Below, piece after piece: positions 27,321 through 36,594 of a stretch of DNA of 59,356 nt. Source of the stretch: an uncultured Dorea sp. (lineage in GTDB: Bacteria; Bacillota; Clostridia; Lachnospirales; Lachnospiraceae); NCBI GenBank assembly GCA_947652615.1, contig CANTDX010000016.1, positions 1-59,356 on the forward strand, given 5' to 3'. The translations under genes were made by a program, and so were the position numbers. Every line of letters starts with the position of its first letter. The stretch's first letter is position 1. The notes beneath the pieces are model-generated. The model saw only the letters and a list, made by a program, of their open reading frames with translations. It made no database searches and had not been told where the DNA came from.

Positions 27321-28577
27321 ATGACGGTAGAATTGATATCTGTTGGGACAGAGATCCTGCTTGGGAACATCGTGAACACCAATGCGGCGTTTCTGTCAGA
27401 GCAGTGTGCGGCGCTTGGGCTTTCCTGCTATCATCAGAGCGTGGTGGGAGACAATGAGGAGCGTCTCCTGGAAGCGGTCCGCCAGGCGTTGTCCAGGTCG
27501 GATATCCTGATCTTGAGCGGCGGGCTTGGACCTACGAAGGATGATTTGACCAAGGAAGTGACGGCGAAGGCATTCGGGAAGGAATTATACGAGGATGAGC
27601 ACACGAAGAAGCGGATCGAAGAATATTTCCGCAGGGTGCACAGCGACCAGGTTACACCCAACAACTGGAAGCAGGCGCTGGTTCCTGAGGGGGCGAAGGT
27701 GATCGATAACCATAATGGTACCGCTCCGGGATTGATCTTGGAGGAGAACGGGAAGATTGCGATCCTTCTTCCGGGGCCGCCCAATGAGATCGTGCCTATG
27801 TTCGAGCGGGATGTGGCTCCTTATCTGAACCGATTGCAGCCGGAGGGTATCTACTCGAAGATGGTGAAGATCAGTTCGATCGGGGAGAGCAAGGCGGAGA
27901 CCATGATCGCGGATCTGATGGAAGCACAGACTAATCCGACCATCGCGCCCTATGCGAAGACCGGCGAGGTACATCTGCGTGTGACGGCGAAGGCCGCAAG
28001 CGAGGATGAGGCCGAAGAGCTGATCGCTCCGGTGATAGAAGAATTATTTGCGAGGTTTGGGGATAAGATCTACACAACGGAAGAAGAAGTGACTCTTGAG
28101 GCGGCGGTCGTGAAGCTTCTTGAGGAACAGAAGATGACCGTGACGACGGCGGAATCCTGTACGGGAGGACTTCTTGCGGGAAGGATTATGAATGTGGCGG
28201 GAGCGTCCAACGTGTACCGTGAAGGGTATATCACCTATTCCAATGACGCGAAGGAGCGTCTTCTGGGTGTGAAGAGAGAGACGCTTATGGAGTACGGCGC
28301 GGTAAGCCGTCAGACGGCATGCGAGATGGCAGAAGGCGCAGCCAGGGCGGCAGGCGCGGATGCAGCGCTCAGTGTGACGGGAATCGCCGGGCCGGGAGGC
28401 GGGACCAAAGACAAACCGGTAGGGCTTGTGTACGTGGGCTGCTATGTGAAGGGACATGTCTGTGCAGAGGAATTTCATTTTACAGGGAACAGGGATAAGA
28501 ATCGGGAATTTGCTGTGGCGAGAGCATTGACATTCCTTCGTGAGGAACTTCAGGATAAAGCGGTAAGGAGGCTTTAA
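27321..28577 (+). CDS. cinA: CinA family protein (nicotinamide-nucleotide amidase/competence-damage inducible)
   Basis: The product has 418 residues. The N-terminal MoaB-like domain has SVGTEILLGNIVNTNAAFL and LSGGLGPTKDDLTKE; the C-terminal PncC domain has VTTAESCTGGLLAG and SVTGIAGPGGGTKDKPVGLV. It deamidates NMN in NAD recycling. It follows pgsA in the conserved rimO-pgsA-cinA order. Confidence 0.95.
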   Translation: MTVELISVGTEILLGNIVNTNAAFLSEQCAALGLSCYHQSVVGDNEERLLEAVRQALSRSDILILSGGLGPTKDDLTKEVTAKAFGKELYEDEHTKKRIEEYFRRVHSDQVTPNNWKQALVPEGAKVIDNHNGTAPGLILEENGKIAILLPGPPNEIVPMFERDVAPYLNRLQPEGIYSKMVKISSIGESKAETMIADLMEAQTNPTIAPYAKTGEVHLRVTAKAASEDEAEELIAPVIEELFARFGDKIYTTEEEVTLEAAVVKLLEEQKMTVTTAESCTGGLLAGRIMNVAGASNVYREGYITYSNDAKERLLGVKRETLMEYGAVSRQTACEMAEGAARAAGADAALSVTGIAGPGGGTKDKPVGLVYVGCYVKGHVCAEEFHFTGNRDKNREFAVARALTFLREELQDKAVRRL

Positions 28578-28578
28578 T

Positions 28579-30030
28579 ATGGAAATCAGAAGGCTTGGGC
28601 AGTCTGAGCTGCTCGCGGCGCTGCATCTTACATGGGAGGTATTCGCAGATGAGATCGCACCGGCGATCTCTCCCGAAGGTGTTGCGTCATTCCAGAAATT
28701 TATCAAATATGATTATATCAGCCAGGTATGGCAGAGGGGGAATCTGATCTTTTTTGGCGCATACGAGGGAGAGGAACTTTGCGGCACGCTGGCCTTGAGG
28801 CCGGACGGCCACATCGTCCTCTTCTTTGTGAAGAAGCAGTATCAGGGCCAGGGTGCGGGGCGGATGTTATATGGGGCCGCCTACCATTGCTGCGCCGAGC
28901 TGCTTCGCGCGGGCCGGATGACGGTGAATGCCGCGCCGGGAGCGGTTGATAAATATATACATATGGGGATGCGTCCTGTCGGGCAGGAGCAGGAGAAGGA
29001 CGGAATACGCTATGTCCCCATGGAGATGTATGTGAATCTTAATATGATAGCGAAGACAGGGCAGAAGTCGAAGGCGCCGTGGATCGCGCTTGGAGTATAT
29101 GCTTTGGTTCTTGTGCTGATCTTGTCAGGGATCGGAATCAGCGTCGGCCGCGATCTTAGAGAAGAGATCCGGGGCTATAATGATTCATACGATTACCGGG
29201 ATGATGAGTACGGAGAGGATGATTACCGGGATGACCTGCCGTATGATTATTCAGAGGAATATGACAGCGGCGGGTACGAGGAAGAGCTTTCCGGCATAGC
29301 TGCGATCCCGGAAGATATAGCCAGTAATCTTCCCTATGAGATCGAGGATGAGTTATATACATTTTCGGATGAAGAGAAGCAGTCCATGGTGATCGAATTC
29401 CATGTGAATTATCCGAAGATCAGCGGTCTGTCTGATTCCGGTACGGAAGATAAAGTGAACAAGATATTGAAGGCCCGCGCTATGGAGACGGTAAAGAAGA
29501 TCTACGAGGATCCGGTTCCGGAGATCAAAGAGAGGGTCTTAGGAGAGCAGAATCCGGTGCTGATCAGCTATGTAGAGTACAAGGTCTGCTATGCGTCCGA
29601 GGATCTGATCAGCGTGGCTTATAATGATCTGAGCTATGAGGGCGGCCAGGCATATGCATACCAGCATCTTCGGACATGTAACATCAGTCTTAAGGACGGG
29701 ACGGCCTACGAGGTGAAGGATATTGTAAGCCTGGATAACAGATTTGTAGATCAGTGGCTTCGGGTGATGCGCAATGAGACGGGAGACGACGATTTCTTAT
29801 CGGAGCTTGACCAGACGGAGATGAAGAAGGCTCTGGAGGGTGACAGCAAAGAAGGAGTCTATGTGGTGAACTTCTTCCTGGATGCCGATGGGATCGAGAT
29901 TGGTTTTGACTTGAATTACGAAGACGGGGACCCTAATGATCAGGGGTACGTGTGGGTGACCGCGCCGTTTACCCTCGATGAGATCCGGGAGTATGCGTCG
30001 GGGAGCGGATTCTGGAAGGAGATCGAGTAA
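28579..30030 (+). CDS. GNAT acetyltransferase fused to membrane-anchored DUF3298/DUF4163-like domain
   Basis: The product has 483 residues in four parts: a cytoplasmic GNAT domain (1-~150, with KKQYQGQGAGRMLYGAAY as the acetyl-CoA loop), one membrane segment (about 166-185), an acidic Tyr/Asp-rich linker (about 195-235) and an outside domain (about 255-483) resembling RsiV-type DUF3298 (VEYKVCYASEDLISVAYN, YAYQHLRTCNI). A transmembrane link between acetylation and an outside sensor-like domain is unusual. It follows cinA by 1 bp. The fusion shows no frameshift. Function unknown. Confidence 0.8.
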   Translation: MEIRRLGQSELLAALHLTWEVFADEIAPAISPEGVASFQKFIKYDYISQVWQRGNLIFFGAYEGEELCGTLALRPDGHIVLFFVKKQYQGQGAGRMLYGAAYHCCAELLRAGRMTVNAAPGAVDKYIHMGMRPVGQEQEKDGIRYVPMEMYVNLNMIAKTGQKSKAPWIALGVYALVLVLILSGIGISVGRDLREEIRGYNDSYDYRDDEYGEDDYRDDLPYDYSEEYDSGGYEEELSGIAAIPEDIASNLPYEIEDELYTFSDEEKQSMVIEFHVNYPKISGLSDSGTEDKVNKILKARAMETVKKIYEDPVPEIKERVLGEQNPVLISYVEYKVCYASEDLISVAYNDLSYEGGQAYAYQHLRTCNISLKDGTAYEVKDIVSLDNRFVDQWLRVMRNETGDDDFLSELDQTEMKKALEGDSKEGVYVVNFFLDADGIEIGFDLNYEDGDPNDQGYVWVTAPFTLDEIREYASGSGFWKEIE

Positions 30031-30031
30031 C

Positions 30032-30076
30032 AAAATGGGGACGCGGTAAAATGCAATTTTACTGCGTCCCCATTTT
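30032..30076 (+). terminator. strong rho-independent terminator
   Basis: AAAATGGGGACGC pairs with GCGTCCCCATTTT and the loop side continues as GTAAAAT/ATTTTAC. It ends the rimO-to-GNAT operon. The rest of the gap to 30171 is AT-rich. Confidence 0.9.
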
Positions 30077-30171
30077 CAATATGCGGCGTTCGTGCGCTCG
30101 GAACTGCTTTACAAGCCGCAGAAATAAAGATAAAATATATTACAGATTATTAATAAAGTTGAGGAAGTACG

Positions 30172-30774
30172 GTGGATAAAGTATTTTTGAAAAAAGCAAG
30201 AGGGAAGATGGTTATCATCATTCTGGTAATATTGGCAGGTTTCCTGATCCGGGGGAGGCTTGACGGCCTGTATGAGCGGCAGCAGACGCGGGAAGGAGAG
30301 GGAGAGGTCAATGTATATTCCGAGGGAGACAGGGTTGGCAGGGCTTTGGCTTACGCCGAGAATGTACCGGATGAGCATCCGACCCTTGGAGCTTTTCATA
30401 AGGAGCATCCGGAGGCGGAGGTGTTGGCGGCTTGTGAGGAGGATCTTACCAATGACGGGCTTAAGGATCTGGTTGTTATATTTGCTACTACGGAAGATGA
30501 CGAGCATGTAGGGACCGAGAATCTTGGACGGCATAAGCATATCCGGCTTACGGTAGCCATTGATTCCGGGGACGGAGTGAATTATGAATTCACAGAGCCG
30601 ATCCCGGCACCTGTGGAGAACCAGAAGATCCAGTTCCAGAACATAGACAAGAAGGACGAGATAGAGTTCGTTCTCCAGGGGCAGAAGGACAATAAGGTAG
30701 GATACGGAATCTTCCGTGTGGTGGAAGGGGAGACCGTCAACCTGTTCGGCGAAGGGATGGAAGACTGCTGATAG
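30172..30774 (+). CDS. saoC: membrane-anchored protein ending in Cys-Sec (SaoC-like)
   Basis: GTG start with TTGAGGAAG upstream. The frame reads through TGA at 30769-30771 and stops at the adjacent TAG (30772-30774), giving 200 residues ending GMEDC-U. One N-terminal membrane helix (about 13-27) places the rest outside; DLTNDGLKDLVVIF (about 88-101) looks like a calcium-binding FG-GAP-type loop. A C-terminal Cys-Sec pair is a redox or metal-thiol group as in thioredoxin reductase. This matches what I recall as NCBIfam Cys-Cys-COOH (seleno)protein SaoC. If the TGA were a stop, the protein would just lack its last residue. Confidence 0.82.
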
Positions 30775-30784
30775 GCGTAGATTG

Positions 30785-30801
30785 ATCTGCCGGCGGCAGA
30801 T
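30785..30801 (+). promoter_or_regulatory. SECIS-like hairpin of saoC in the 3' untranslated region
   Basis: ATCTGCC (30785-30791), loop GGC, GGCAGAT (30795-30801): a perfect 7-bp stem 13 nt after the UGA. Because it lies beyond the stop, it is free of coding constraint, which makes it good evidence that the UGA is read as Sec. Confidence 0.75.
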
Positions 30802-30810
30802 AAGCCAGTC

Positions 30811-31518
30811 TTAAGAGGGATGGAAGCAATATCCCTTGCCCCACACTGTGGTCAGGTGCTTTGGCTTGGAAGGGTTGTCTTCGATCTTATCACGGAGACG
30901 CTTGATGTATACAAGGATGGAGTTGTCATCCAGAGTCTCGCTCTTCCATACCTTGGTGAAGATCTCCTGTTTGGTCAGGAGCACCCCGGGATTCTCCATA
31001 AAAAAGCACAGCAGGGAGAATTCCTTGGAGGACAGGGAGATCTCCTTGTCATTCTTATATACGGTCTGCGAATCAAAATGCAGAGTGAAGGCACCCACCT
31101 GTGCAGTTGTGGACAGAGGCGCGCCGGAAGAAGCGGCGGGGATATACTGCTGTGTGCGCCTTACGATGGCACGGATCTTGGAGACCAGCACGGCCTTGCT
31201 GAAGGGCTTGGTCATATAATCGTCCGCGCCGAGACCAAGACCCTCTACCTGGGCCGAGTCTTCTTCCCTGCCGCTTAGGAGGATCACAGGGGTTAAGATC
31301 TTCCGTTCCCTAAGTTCCCGCAGCATAGAGAAGCCGTCCTGACCCGGCATCATGATATCCAGAAGGATCAGGTCAAAGGTCTGACGGGCAAGGCATGCGA
31401 AAGCGTCCGTGCTGTCGGAAGCGCAGACGGCATCTATCTGTTCATGCCTTAGTACGGAGGATATAGCTTTTAATACGGGTGCTTCATCATCAACAATGAG
31501 AACGGTGATATTGGACAT
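30811..31518 (-). CDS. OmpR/PhoB family response regulator
   Basis: The product has 235 residues. The receiver domain (1-118) has VDDEAP, phospho-acceptor Asp in LILLDIMMPG (about 54), and the TKPF lysine (about 105). The C-terminal winged helix (about 140-232) ends with TVWGKGYCF. It is divergent from the kinase gene at 31617 and convergent with saoC, 36 bp away. Probably paired with that kinase; a role in the Sec gene set is positional inference. Confidence 0.93.
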   Translation of the reverse strand: MSNITVLIVDDEAPVLKAISSVLRHEQIDAVCASDSTDAFACLARQTFDLILLDIMMPGQDGFSMLRELRERKILTPVILLSGREEDSAQVEGLGLGADDYMTKPFSKAVLVSKIRAIVRRTQQYIPAASSGAPLSTTAQVGAFTLHFDSQTVYKNDKEISLSSKEFSLLCFFMENPGVLLTKQEIFTKVWKSETLDDNSILVYIKRLRDKIEDNPSKPKHLTTVWGKGYCFHPS

Positions 31519-31616
31519 ATGATTGATTCCTGCCTTTCTGTGAGTGTTGTGCTTTTGTTATCATAGATTATATCGGGCAGCGTTTTTGATGTCAAATATT
31601 TTCCAAAAGAGGTATT

Positions 31617-33233
31617 ATGAATAAGAAGAGACTTAGGAGGCAGATCCTAGTGACGGCAGCTGGAGTGGCGGCATTGTTCGGGATTGCCGTATTCAGCTAT
31701 CAGGATGTGAGAAGATCGATCGTTTTAAATGAACAGGAGAGCTTAAGAAGCCTTGCTCAAGTGAATGCCAAGAGTCTCCAGTCGAGCCTGGAGGCGAAGG
31801 CGAATCTGCTCTATGCGGTGTTCTCAGGCGGCATGAGGAAGGAAGAGGATATTGCGACCGGACTTCTACGGCTGCGGGAGAAGGGAAGCTATATTCCGAT
31901 CGAAGAGTTAGAGGAACTGAGAGATTGGGAGCACAGACTCTGTGAGCGGGCAGGAGAAAGCCCCGGAGCCGTTATTACCGGACCGGTGAGGAAGTCAGAA
32001 GAGGGATATTACATCCTGTATATGACAAAGGCAGTAGGAATGGGCGGGAGGATCTCAGGGTATGTGATGGCTGAGCTTAATCTGGATGAGATCTATGCCC
32101 AGGAACAGGCATTGTCAGGACTCTGGCTTGAGAACGGCAGGTATTGTATCGTGAAGGGGGCGGACGGAACCACCGTGATGCCGGGAAAGGATGCGAAGGA
32201 AGAGATCTCTCTTACCCATATGGATCGTAACGGCTGTACGATCGAATGGGTCTATGAGACGGAGAGCGGAACGCCGACGAGAACGAGAAAGCTTGTCGCC
32301 TATGAAGCCCTGGAGATAGGAGAAGAGGAGTTCTATCTTTATATTATTGAAGATTATGAGCAGATCATAGAGCCCATCGAGCAGATCGCTTTTTATTTCT
32401 GTCTGCTTGGAACTGCGGCAATCCTCTGTGCCGCGGCGTTGATCTATAAGATCACGGAACAGAGGAAGAAGGAAGAGCTTCTGGTGAGGGAGTTACAACA
32501 CGAGAAGACCCTGAATGAGACGATGAGGCAGCAGGAGGGACTGATGCAGAGATATAATCACTCGAAGACTATGAGTGTGCTGACGGGATCCATTGCCCAT
32601 GAGTTTAACAACCTTATGACGCCGATCGTACTGTATGCCGATCTGTTGGAGGAGAATGAGACAGTTTTTAACGAGATGCCGGAGGAGGTTACGGAGCTAA
32701 AGAGCGCCGCGGGCAGATGCGAGGAGCTGGCGAGACAGCTTCTAAGCTACAGCCGTCAGGGCAGGGCGGAGAAGGTGTATACGGAATATGACGCCGCTCT
32801 TGCGATACAGGAGGCGGTGAATATCGTGAAGAAGCTGCTTCCCAAAGAGGTGAAGCTAAGAGAGAACCTCAGCAGGAACTCTTACTATATCCGCGGACAG
32901 GCAGGCGCTTTGAATCAGATCCTTCTGAACCTGACGACCAACGCCCTCCATGCGATGAAGGAGGGAGGGACGCTTCGGATCCAGTTCGGACTCAGCGTGG
33001 ATGATGAAAAGACTGTCCGCCTCGTGGTAGAGGACAGCGGAACCGGGATTCCGGCAGATATCAGACAGCAGGTATTTCATCCGTTCTTCACGACGAAAGA
33101 GGGCGGGGAAGGAACGGGGATTGGGCTTACAGTAGTAAAGAGGCTTACGGAGGAGCATGGAGGCTCGATACGTGTGAAGACAGAGGAAGGAAAGGGGACG
33201 ATGTTCATCTTAGACTTTCCGCGGGTGAGATGA
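31617..33233 (+). CDS. membrane sensor histidine kinase
   Basis: The product has 538 residues. A membrane helix (about 8-26), an extracytoplasmic sensor region (about 28-255) and a second helix (about 257-278) precede a coiled linker, a phosphorylation box SIAHEFNNLMTP and an ATPase domain with NLTTNALHAM, VVEDSGTGIP and EGTGIGLTVV. The HEFNN box is of the NtrB/LuxQ-like type rather than the usual PhoR type. It diverges from the regulator gene. The ligand is unknown; location suggests a signal linked to the Sao genes. Confidence 0.92.
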   Translation: MNKKRLRRQILVTAAGVAALFGIAVFSYQDVRRSIVLNEQESLRSLAQVNAKSLQSSLEAKANLLYAVFSGGMRKEEDIATGLLRLREKGSYIPIEELEELRDWEHRLCERAGESPGAVITGPVRKSEEGYYILYMTKAVGMGGRISGYVMAELNLDEIYAQEQALSGLWLENGRYCIVKGADGTTVMPGKDAKEEISLTHMDRNGCTIEWVYETESGTPTRTRKLVAYEALEIGEEEFYLYIIEDYEQIIEPIEQIAFYFCLLGTAAILCAAALIYKITEQRKKEELLVRELQHEKTLNETMRQQEGLMQRYNHSKTMSVLTGSIAHEFNNLMTPIVLYADLLEENETVFNEMPEEVTELKSAAGRCEELARQLLSYSRQGRAEKVYTEYDAALAIQEAVNIVKKLLPKEVKLRENLSRNSYYIRGQAGALNQILLNLTTNALHAMKEGGTLRIQFGLSVDDEKTVRLVVEDSGTGIPADIRQQVFHPFFTTKEGGEGTGIGLTVVKRLTEEHGGSIRVKTEEGKGTMFILDFPRVR

Positions 33234-33255
33234 CAGGAATCGGGCAATAATATAC

Positions 33256-33292
33256 AAGGCGCCGGAACATGACAGATTCACGGCGCCTTATA
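33256..33292. terminator. bidirectional terminator
   Basis: AAGGCGCCG (33256-33264) pairs with CGGCGCCTT (33281-33289). It lies between convergent kinase and substrate-binding protein genes. Confidence 0.8.
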
Positions 33293-33298
33293 TTAAGC

Positions 33299-34576
33299 CT
33301 ATTCTTCTTCCAGATTCTCGTTCAGATAAGGTGTTGCGGTATCGGTAATGTCGACCGCATCTTCGTCTGAGATATTGTCGATCTTCTTAGCGGCATTGTA
33401 CCAGTCTTCGAAGGTCATTCCAAGCGGGAACTTGTCTTCCACGGAATCCTTGATGAATTCATCAAAGTCCGGAACACCGGCTTCTTCAAAGATCTCGTTG
33501 GATAGTTCCAGAGACTTCATAGAATCCTTGGCAAAGATGATATCCTCTTCCGGTACGGCCGGATCCTTCCACTGTGTCTGGAAATCTTCATTGTTCTGCA
33601 TGGTCTGTTCGGACCACTGCCAGGTGATGGTCCGGCCTTCTGCTACCGTCTTCATATATACGGTACGAAGTCCTACGTAAGGGTCTACATCGAAGCCGTC
33701 GGCGAACATCATGGCTGCGTTATACGGATGCTCGTATAAATATTTGACAGAGAGCATATGGGCATAGACAAGACGGCGTGCAAGCTCCGGATACTTCTTC
33801 CTGAAAGCGACAGACATGGCGTAGCTGCAGCAGGTTCCGGCATTCTCTTCGGTGAGAAGCTCGCCTTCTTCCAGGTTCGCGCCCCAACTGATACACATGA
33901 TCTTGCCGAAGCCTTCGAATTCTGCCTGGGAAGCGTATGGGTCGCAGCAGGTGAATGCGTCGATCTGTCCTGCCTTCAGCGCGAACATGGCATCCTTCTG
34001 TCCCATGGCAACGATGTCGTAATCCTCTGGCTGGAAGGAGAAGCCGTATTCTTCGGACCATTTTCTCCACTCGGAGTTAACCTGCGGTTCGGCATCCATG
34101 GAAATGGTCTTGCCTTCGATGGAGAGCGGATCGTCTACATCGATATCGTTGCTGACTACGAGATACCGGGAGCCGCCTAAGTGGTTGGCTGCTGCCTGAT
34201 AAACAGGGGAGTCATCTGACATCAGGTTCTTGCTGAAGAAGATGTATCCCACGTCCATGGCGCCGCTGATCAGGGCATTCACTGTCTCAGGAGATTTGGT
34301 AAGGTTGACCTTCAGGCCAAGAGCCTCGTAGATCCCGGATTTCTCTCCGATAATGGAGGCACACATATGGTCACAGTTGAAGTAGCCCATCTCCACGGTA
34401 TAGTTCTTCTCTTCCTCGCTTAACTCGCCGAACTCATAGTCCTCCACTGCCTTCTTGGGATCAAAATCTGTGGATTCAACATCTACGGTATTGGTCTCGC
34501 TGCTGTTATGGCATGCTGTGAGAAGAGAACAGAGCATAGCCGCAGCCAGTAGTGATGCAATTAATTTCTTTTTCAT
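33299..34576 (-). CDS. ABC transporter substrate-binding lipoprotein (SsuA/NrtA type)
   Basis: The product has 425 residues. A lipoprotein signal (lipobox LLTAC near residue 22) is followed by an NMT1/SsuA-like binding fold, opening with VEMGYFNCDHMCASIIGEK. Two Cys in that pocket-forming segment are unusual for sulfonate or nitrate binders and would suit a soft metal or organometal ligand. It probably feeds the SaoP/SaoA transporter; the two lie on the same side of the cluster. Whether it or the product of 38210 is the main binding protein cannot be settled here. Confidence 0.85.
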   Translation of the reverse strand: MKKKLIASLLAAAMLCSLLTACHNSSETNTVDVESTDFDPKKAVEDYEFGELSEEEKNYTVEMGYFNCDHMCASIIGEKSGIYEALGLKVNLTKSPETVNALISGAMDVGYIFFSKNLMSDDSPVYQAAANHLGGSRYLVVSNDIDVDDPLSIEGKTISMDAEPQVNSEWRKWSEEYGFSFQPEDYDIVAMGQKDAMFALKAGQIDAFTCCDPYASQAEFEGFGKIMCISWGANLEEGELLTEENAGTCCSYAMSVAFRKKYPELARRLVYAHMLSVKYLYEHPYNAAMMFADGFDVDPYVGLRTVYMKTVAEGRTITWQWSEQTMQNNEDFQTQWKDPAVPEEDIIFAKDSMKSLELSNEIFEEAGVPDFDEFIKDSVEDKFPLGMTFEDWYNAAKKIDNISDEDAVDITDTATPYLNENLEEE

Positions 34577-34774
34577 TGGTATCCCCCTTTAAAAAATTAA
34601 TATTTATTAATATTTACATTCATCATAGCAGAAGAGCCTGAGAAGAAAAAGGACTAATAAAATATATTATCATTTCAAATAAAGAGGTTAAATATATCAT
34701 CATTTTCAATTAGACCAGAATAGTAAAAAGCAATATAATAAATGATGAGATATTTTAGGATCGAGGGAGAAGAT

Positions 34775-35683
34775 ATGCGTTTAGAATACGTAAGAAGCTT
34801 TATTGGAGTCGTTAATTATAAGAGTTTTTCACTGGCTGCAAAGTATCTGTATCTGTCGCAGCCCACGATCAGTACACATATCAAGCAGTTGGAATCGGAG
34901 CTTGGAGTACAGCTTCTGGTGCGCTCTACGAAGGATATCGTTCTCTCTGAGGAGGGTAGAGTATTCTATCCGTTTGCGCTGCAGTTATTAGAGACAGAGA
35001 ATCAGGCATTGGAGCAGCTGAACCGGAATGAGAATGAGGCGGGCCGGGTAGTTTCCATGGCGGTTTCGTCCGTTCCCGGGAACTATATGTTCCCTCAGTT
35101 CTTAGCTTCATTTCGGGCAAAGAATATGGATATCAGCTTCAAGGTATCGGAGGGGGACAGCGGGAATGTGCTGCAGAAGATCCTGAATTATGATGTGGAG
35201 ATCGGGATCGGCGGCCTGACCAGCGGGAATGATAAGATCTATTCGGAGATCCTCTTTGAAGACGAGATCATATTGATCACGCCGAACCAGGCCAAATACA
35301 GGAACCTGAACGGGGAGTTCCCCATTGAGCAGCTCCGCCGGGAGTGGTTCGTGATACGGGAGCTTGGCAGCGGGACCAAGACGGCCTCTGAGAATGTGGA
35401 AGAGGGACTGAAATTGAATCACGCATCCCTTCATGTGGCGGCGCAGTTTGAATCATCGGAGCTGGTGCGCCGGGCGGTAGAGGCCGGCGGCGGAGTCGCA
35501 TTCATCAGCAGGACGGCGGCAAAGGAATCATTGGATAAGCAGAAGGTGTTAGAGTTTAATTTTGAGAATGTGAATACGAAGCGTCAGATCTATCTGATGT
35601 ATCACAAAGACAGGAAATTAAGCGTCGTGTCGGAACGGACCATAGAAGCGCTTCGAAGATACTGCGCAGAAAAATACTCATAA
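34775..35683 (+). CDS. LysR family regulator, probably selenium-metabolism-associated type
   Basis: The product has 302 residues from ATG 34775 (GAGGGAGA upstream; the in-frame ATG at 34742 lacks a site). The helix-turn-helix is YKSFSLAAKYLYLSQPTIST with HIKQLESELG. Its wording (VRSFIGVVNYKSFSLAAKYL) is close to the LysR group I know as selenium-metabolism-associated. It diverges from the binding-protein gene at 34576 and lies tail-to-tail with saoP, so it is the likely local regulator. Confidence 0.85.
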   Translation: MRLEYVRSFIGVVNYKSFSLAAKYLYLSQPTISTHIKQLESELGVQLLVRSTKDIVLSEEGRVFYPFALQLLETENQALEQLNRNENEAGRVVSMAVSSVPGNYMFPQFLASFRAKNMDISFKVSEGDSGNVLQKILNYDVEIGIGGLTSGNDKIYSEILFEDEIILITPNQAKYRNLNGEFPIEQLRREWFVIRELGSGTKTASENVEEGLKLNHASLHVAAQFESSELVRRAVEAGGGVAFISRTAAKESLDKQKVLEFNFENVNTKRQIYLMYHKDRKLSVVSERTIEALRRYCAEKYS

Positions 35684-35728
35684 AAGGCTGCTGCATAATG
35701 ACAGGATCATATATGCAGCAGCCTTTTG
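35682..35728. terminator. bidirectional terminator between LysR gene and saoP
   Basis: AAAAGGCTGCTGCATA pairs with TATGCAGCAGCCTTTT almost perfectly, giving T tails on both strands. Confidence 0.88.
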
Positions 35729-35772
35729 CTGACGGCGGCAACCCGGTGGCCATGCCTTTGTTCCGTCCGAAA

Positions 35773-36594
35773 TTATTCTTTCCATCTAAGCAGTGCTCTC
35801 TCGCACAATACCAGGATGGTATCCATCAGGTATCCGATCAGACCGGCGATCACCATATAAGCGATGACGCGCTCTGTCTCTAACCGTCCCTGTGCTTCCA
35901 CCATTATGTAACCGAATCCGGCACTTGTCGCAATGAACTCCGCTCATATGACGGACATCCAGCCAAGTCCGATCGCCAGACGTATGCCGGTAAGCACTCC
36001 GGGGAGAGAACCCGGAATTACGATATCTTTGATGATATTGAATGTGTTCGCGCCCATGGATCTGGCGGCATTGTAGAAATCCTTACTAATATCCTGTACG
36101 CCGGAAACGGTATTGAGGATGATCGTAAAAATACCGCTGAACGCGATCAGGAAAACAGTAGGTCCGTCCCCGATACCAAACCATACGATGGTGAGCGGCA
36201 CCCAGGCCATGATCGGTACCTGACGCAGGGAATTGATGAATGGGGACATGGTCTGTAAAAGCTTTGGTGAATATCCCATGACCATTCCAAGCGGGAATCC
36301 GATCAGGAATGCGTACAGAGAACCGGTCACGACTCGCCGCATGGTGATGGCAAGATTCTCTAAAACATACATATCGGTTAATGAATAAACGACCTGATAG
36401 GCCACATTCTCCAAATACGGAAATATAAACGGGGCTTTTACTGCGTGAGCGGCAAAATACCAGATCACACAGATCAGGGCCAGGGAAAAGATCGCGCCCT
36501 TGTTATAATTCCTGCCGCCCATTTTCCGCCAATTCTGTCGGTCTTTTGTCTTGGTAGCGTGTATCATACGATCTACCTGTTTGTTATCTCCCAA
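35773..36594 (-). CDS. saoP: ABC transporter permease selenoprotein (SaoP-like, Sec217)
   Basis: The gene starts at TTG 36594 with GGGAGGTG upstream and reads through TGA at 35946-35944 to TAA at 35775-35773, giving 273 residues. It is an SsuC/TauC-type permease with six helices and the ATPase-contact EAA loop (AARSMGANTFNIIKDIVIPG). Sec lies in GWMSVI-U-AEFIATSAGFG, where ordinary permeases have Ala in the VAAE segment of a membrane helix. After Sec the frame continues 56 codons with the family's end (MVIAGLIGYLMD). A Sec inside a transporter channel helix is very rare. The SECIS stem here is weak (CATTG/CAAGTG, loop CGA). Confidence 0.86.

Noticed and set aside
35944..35946. saoP as a truncated pseudogene
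   Set aside because: The frame continues with family-typical sequence to normal length, and neighbouring genes show the same UGA behaviour.
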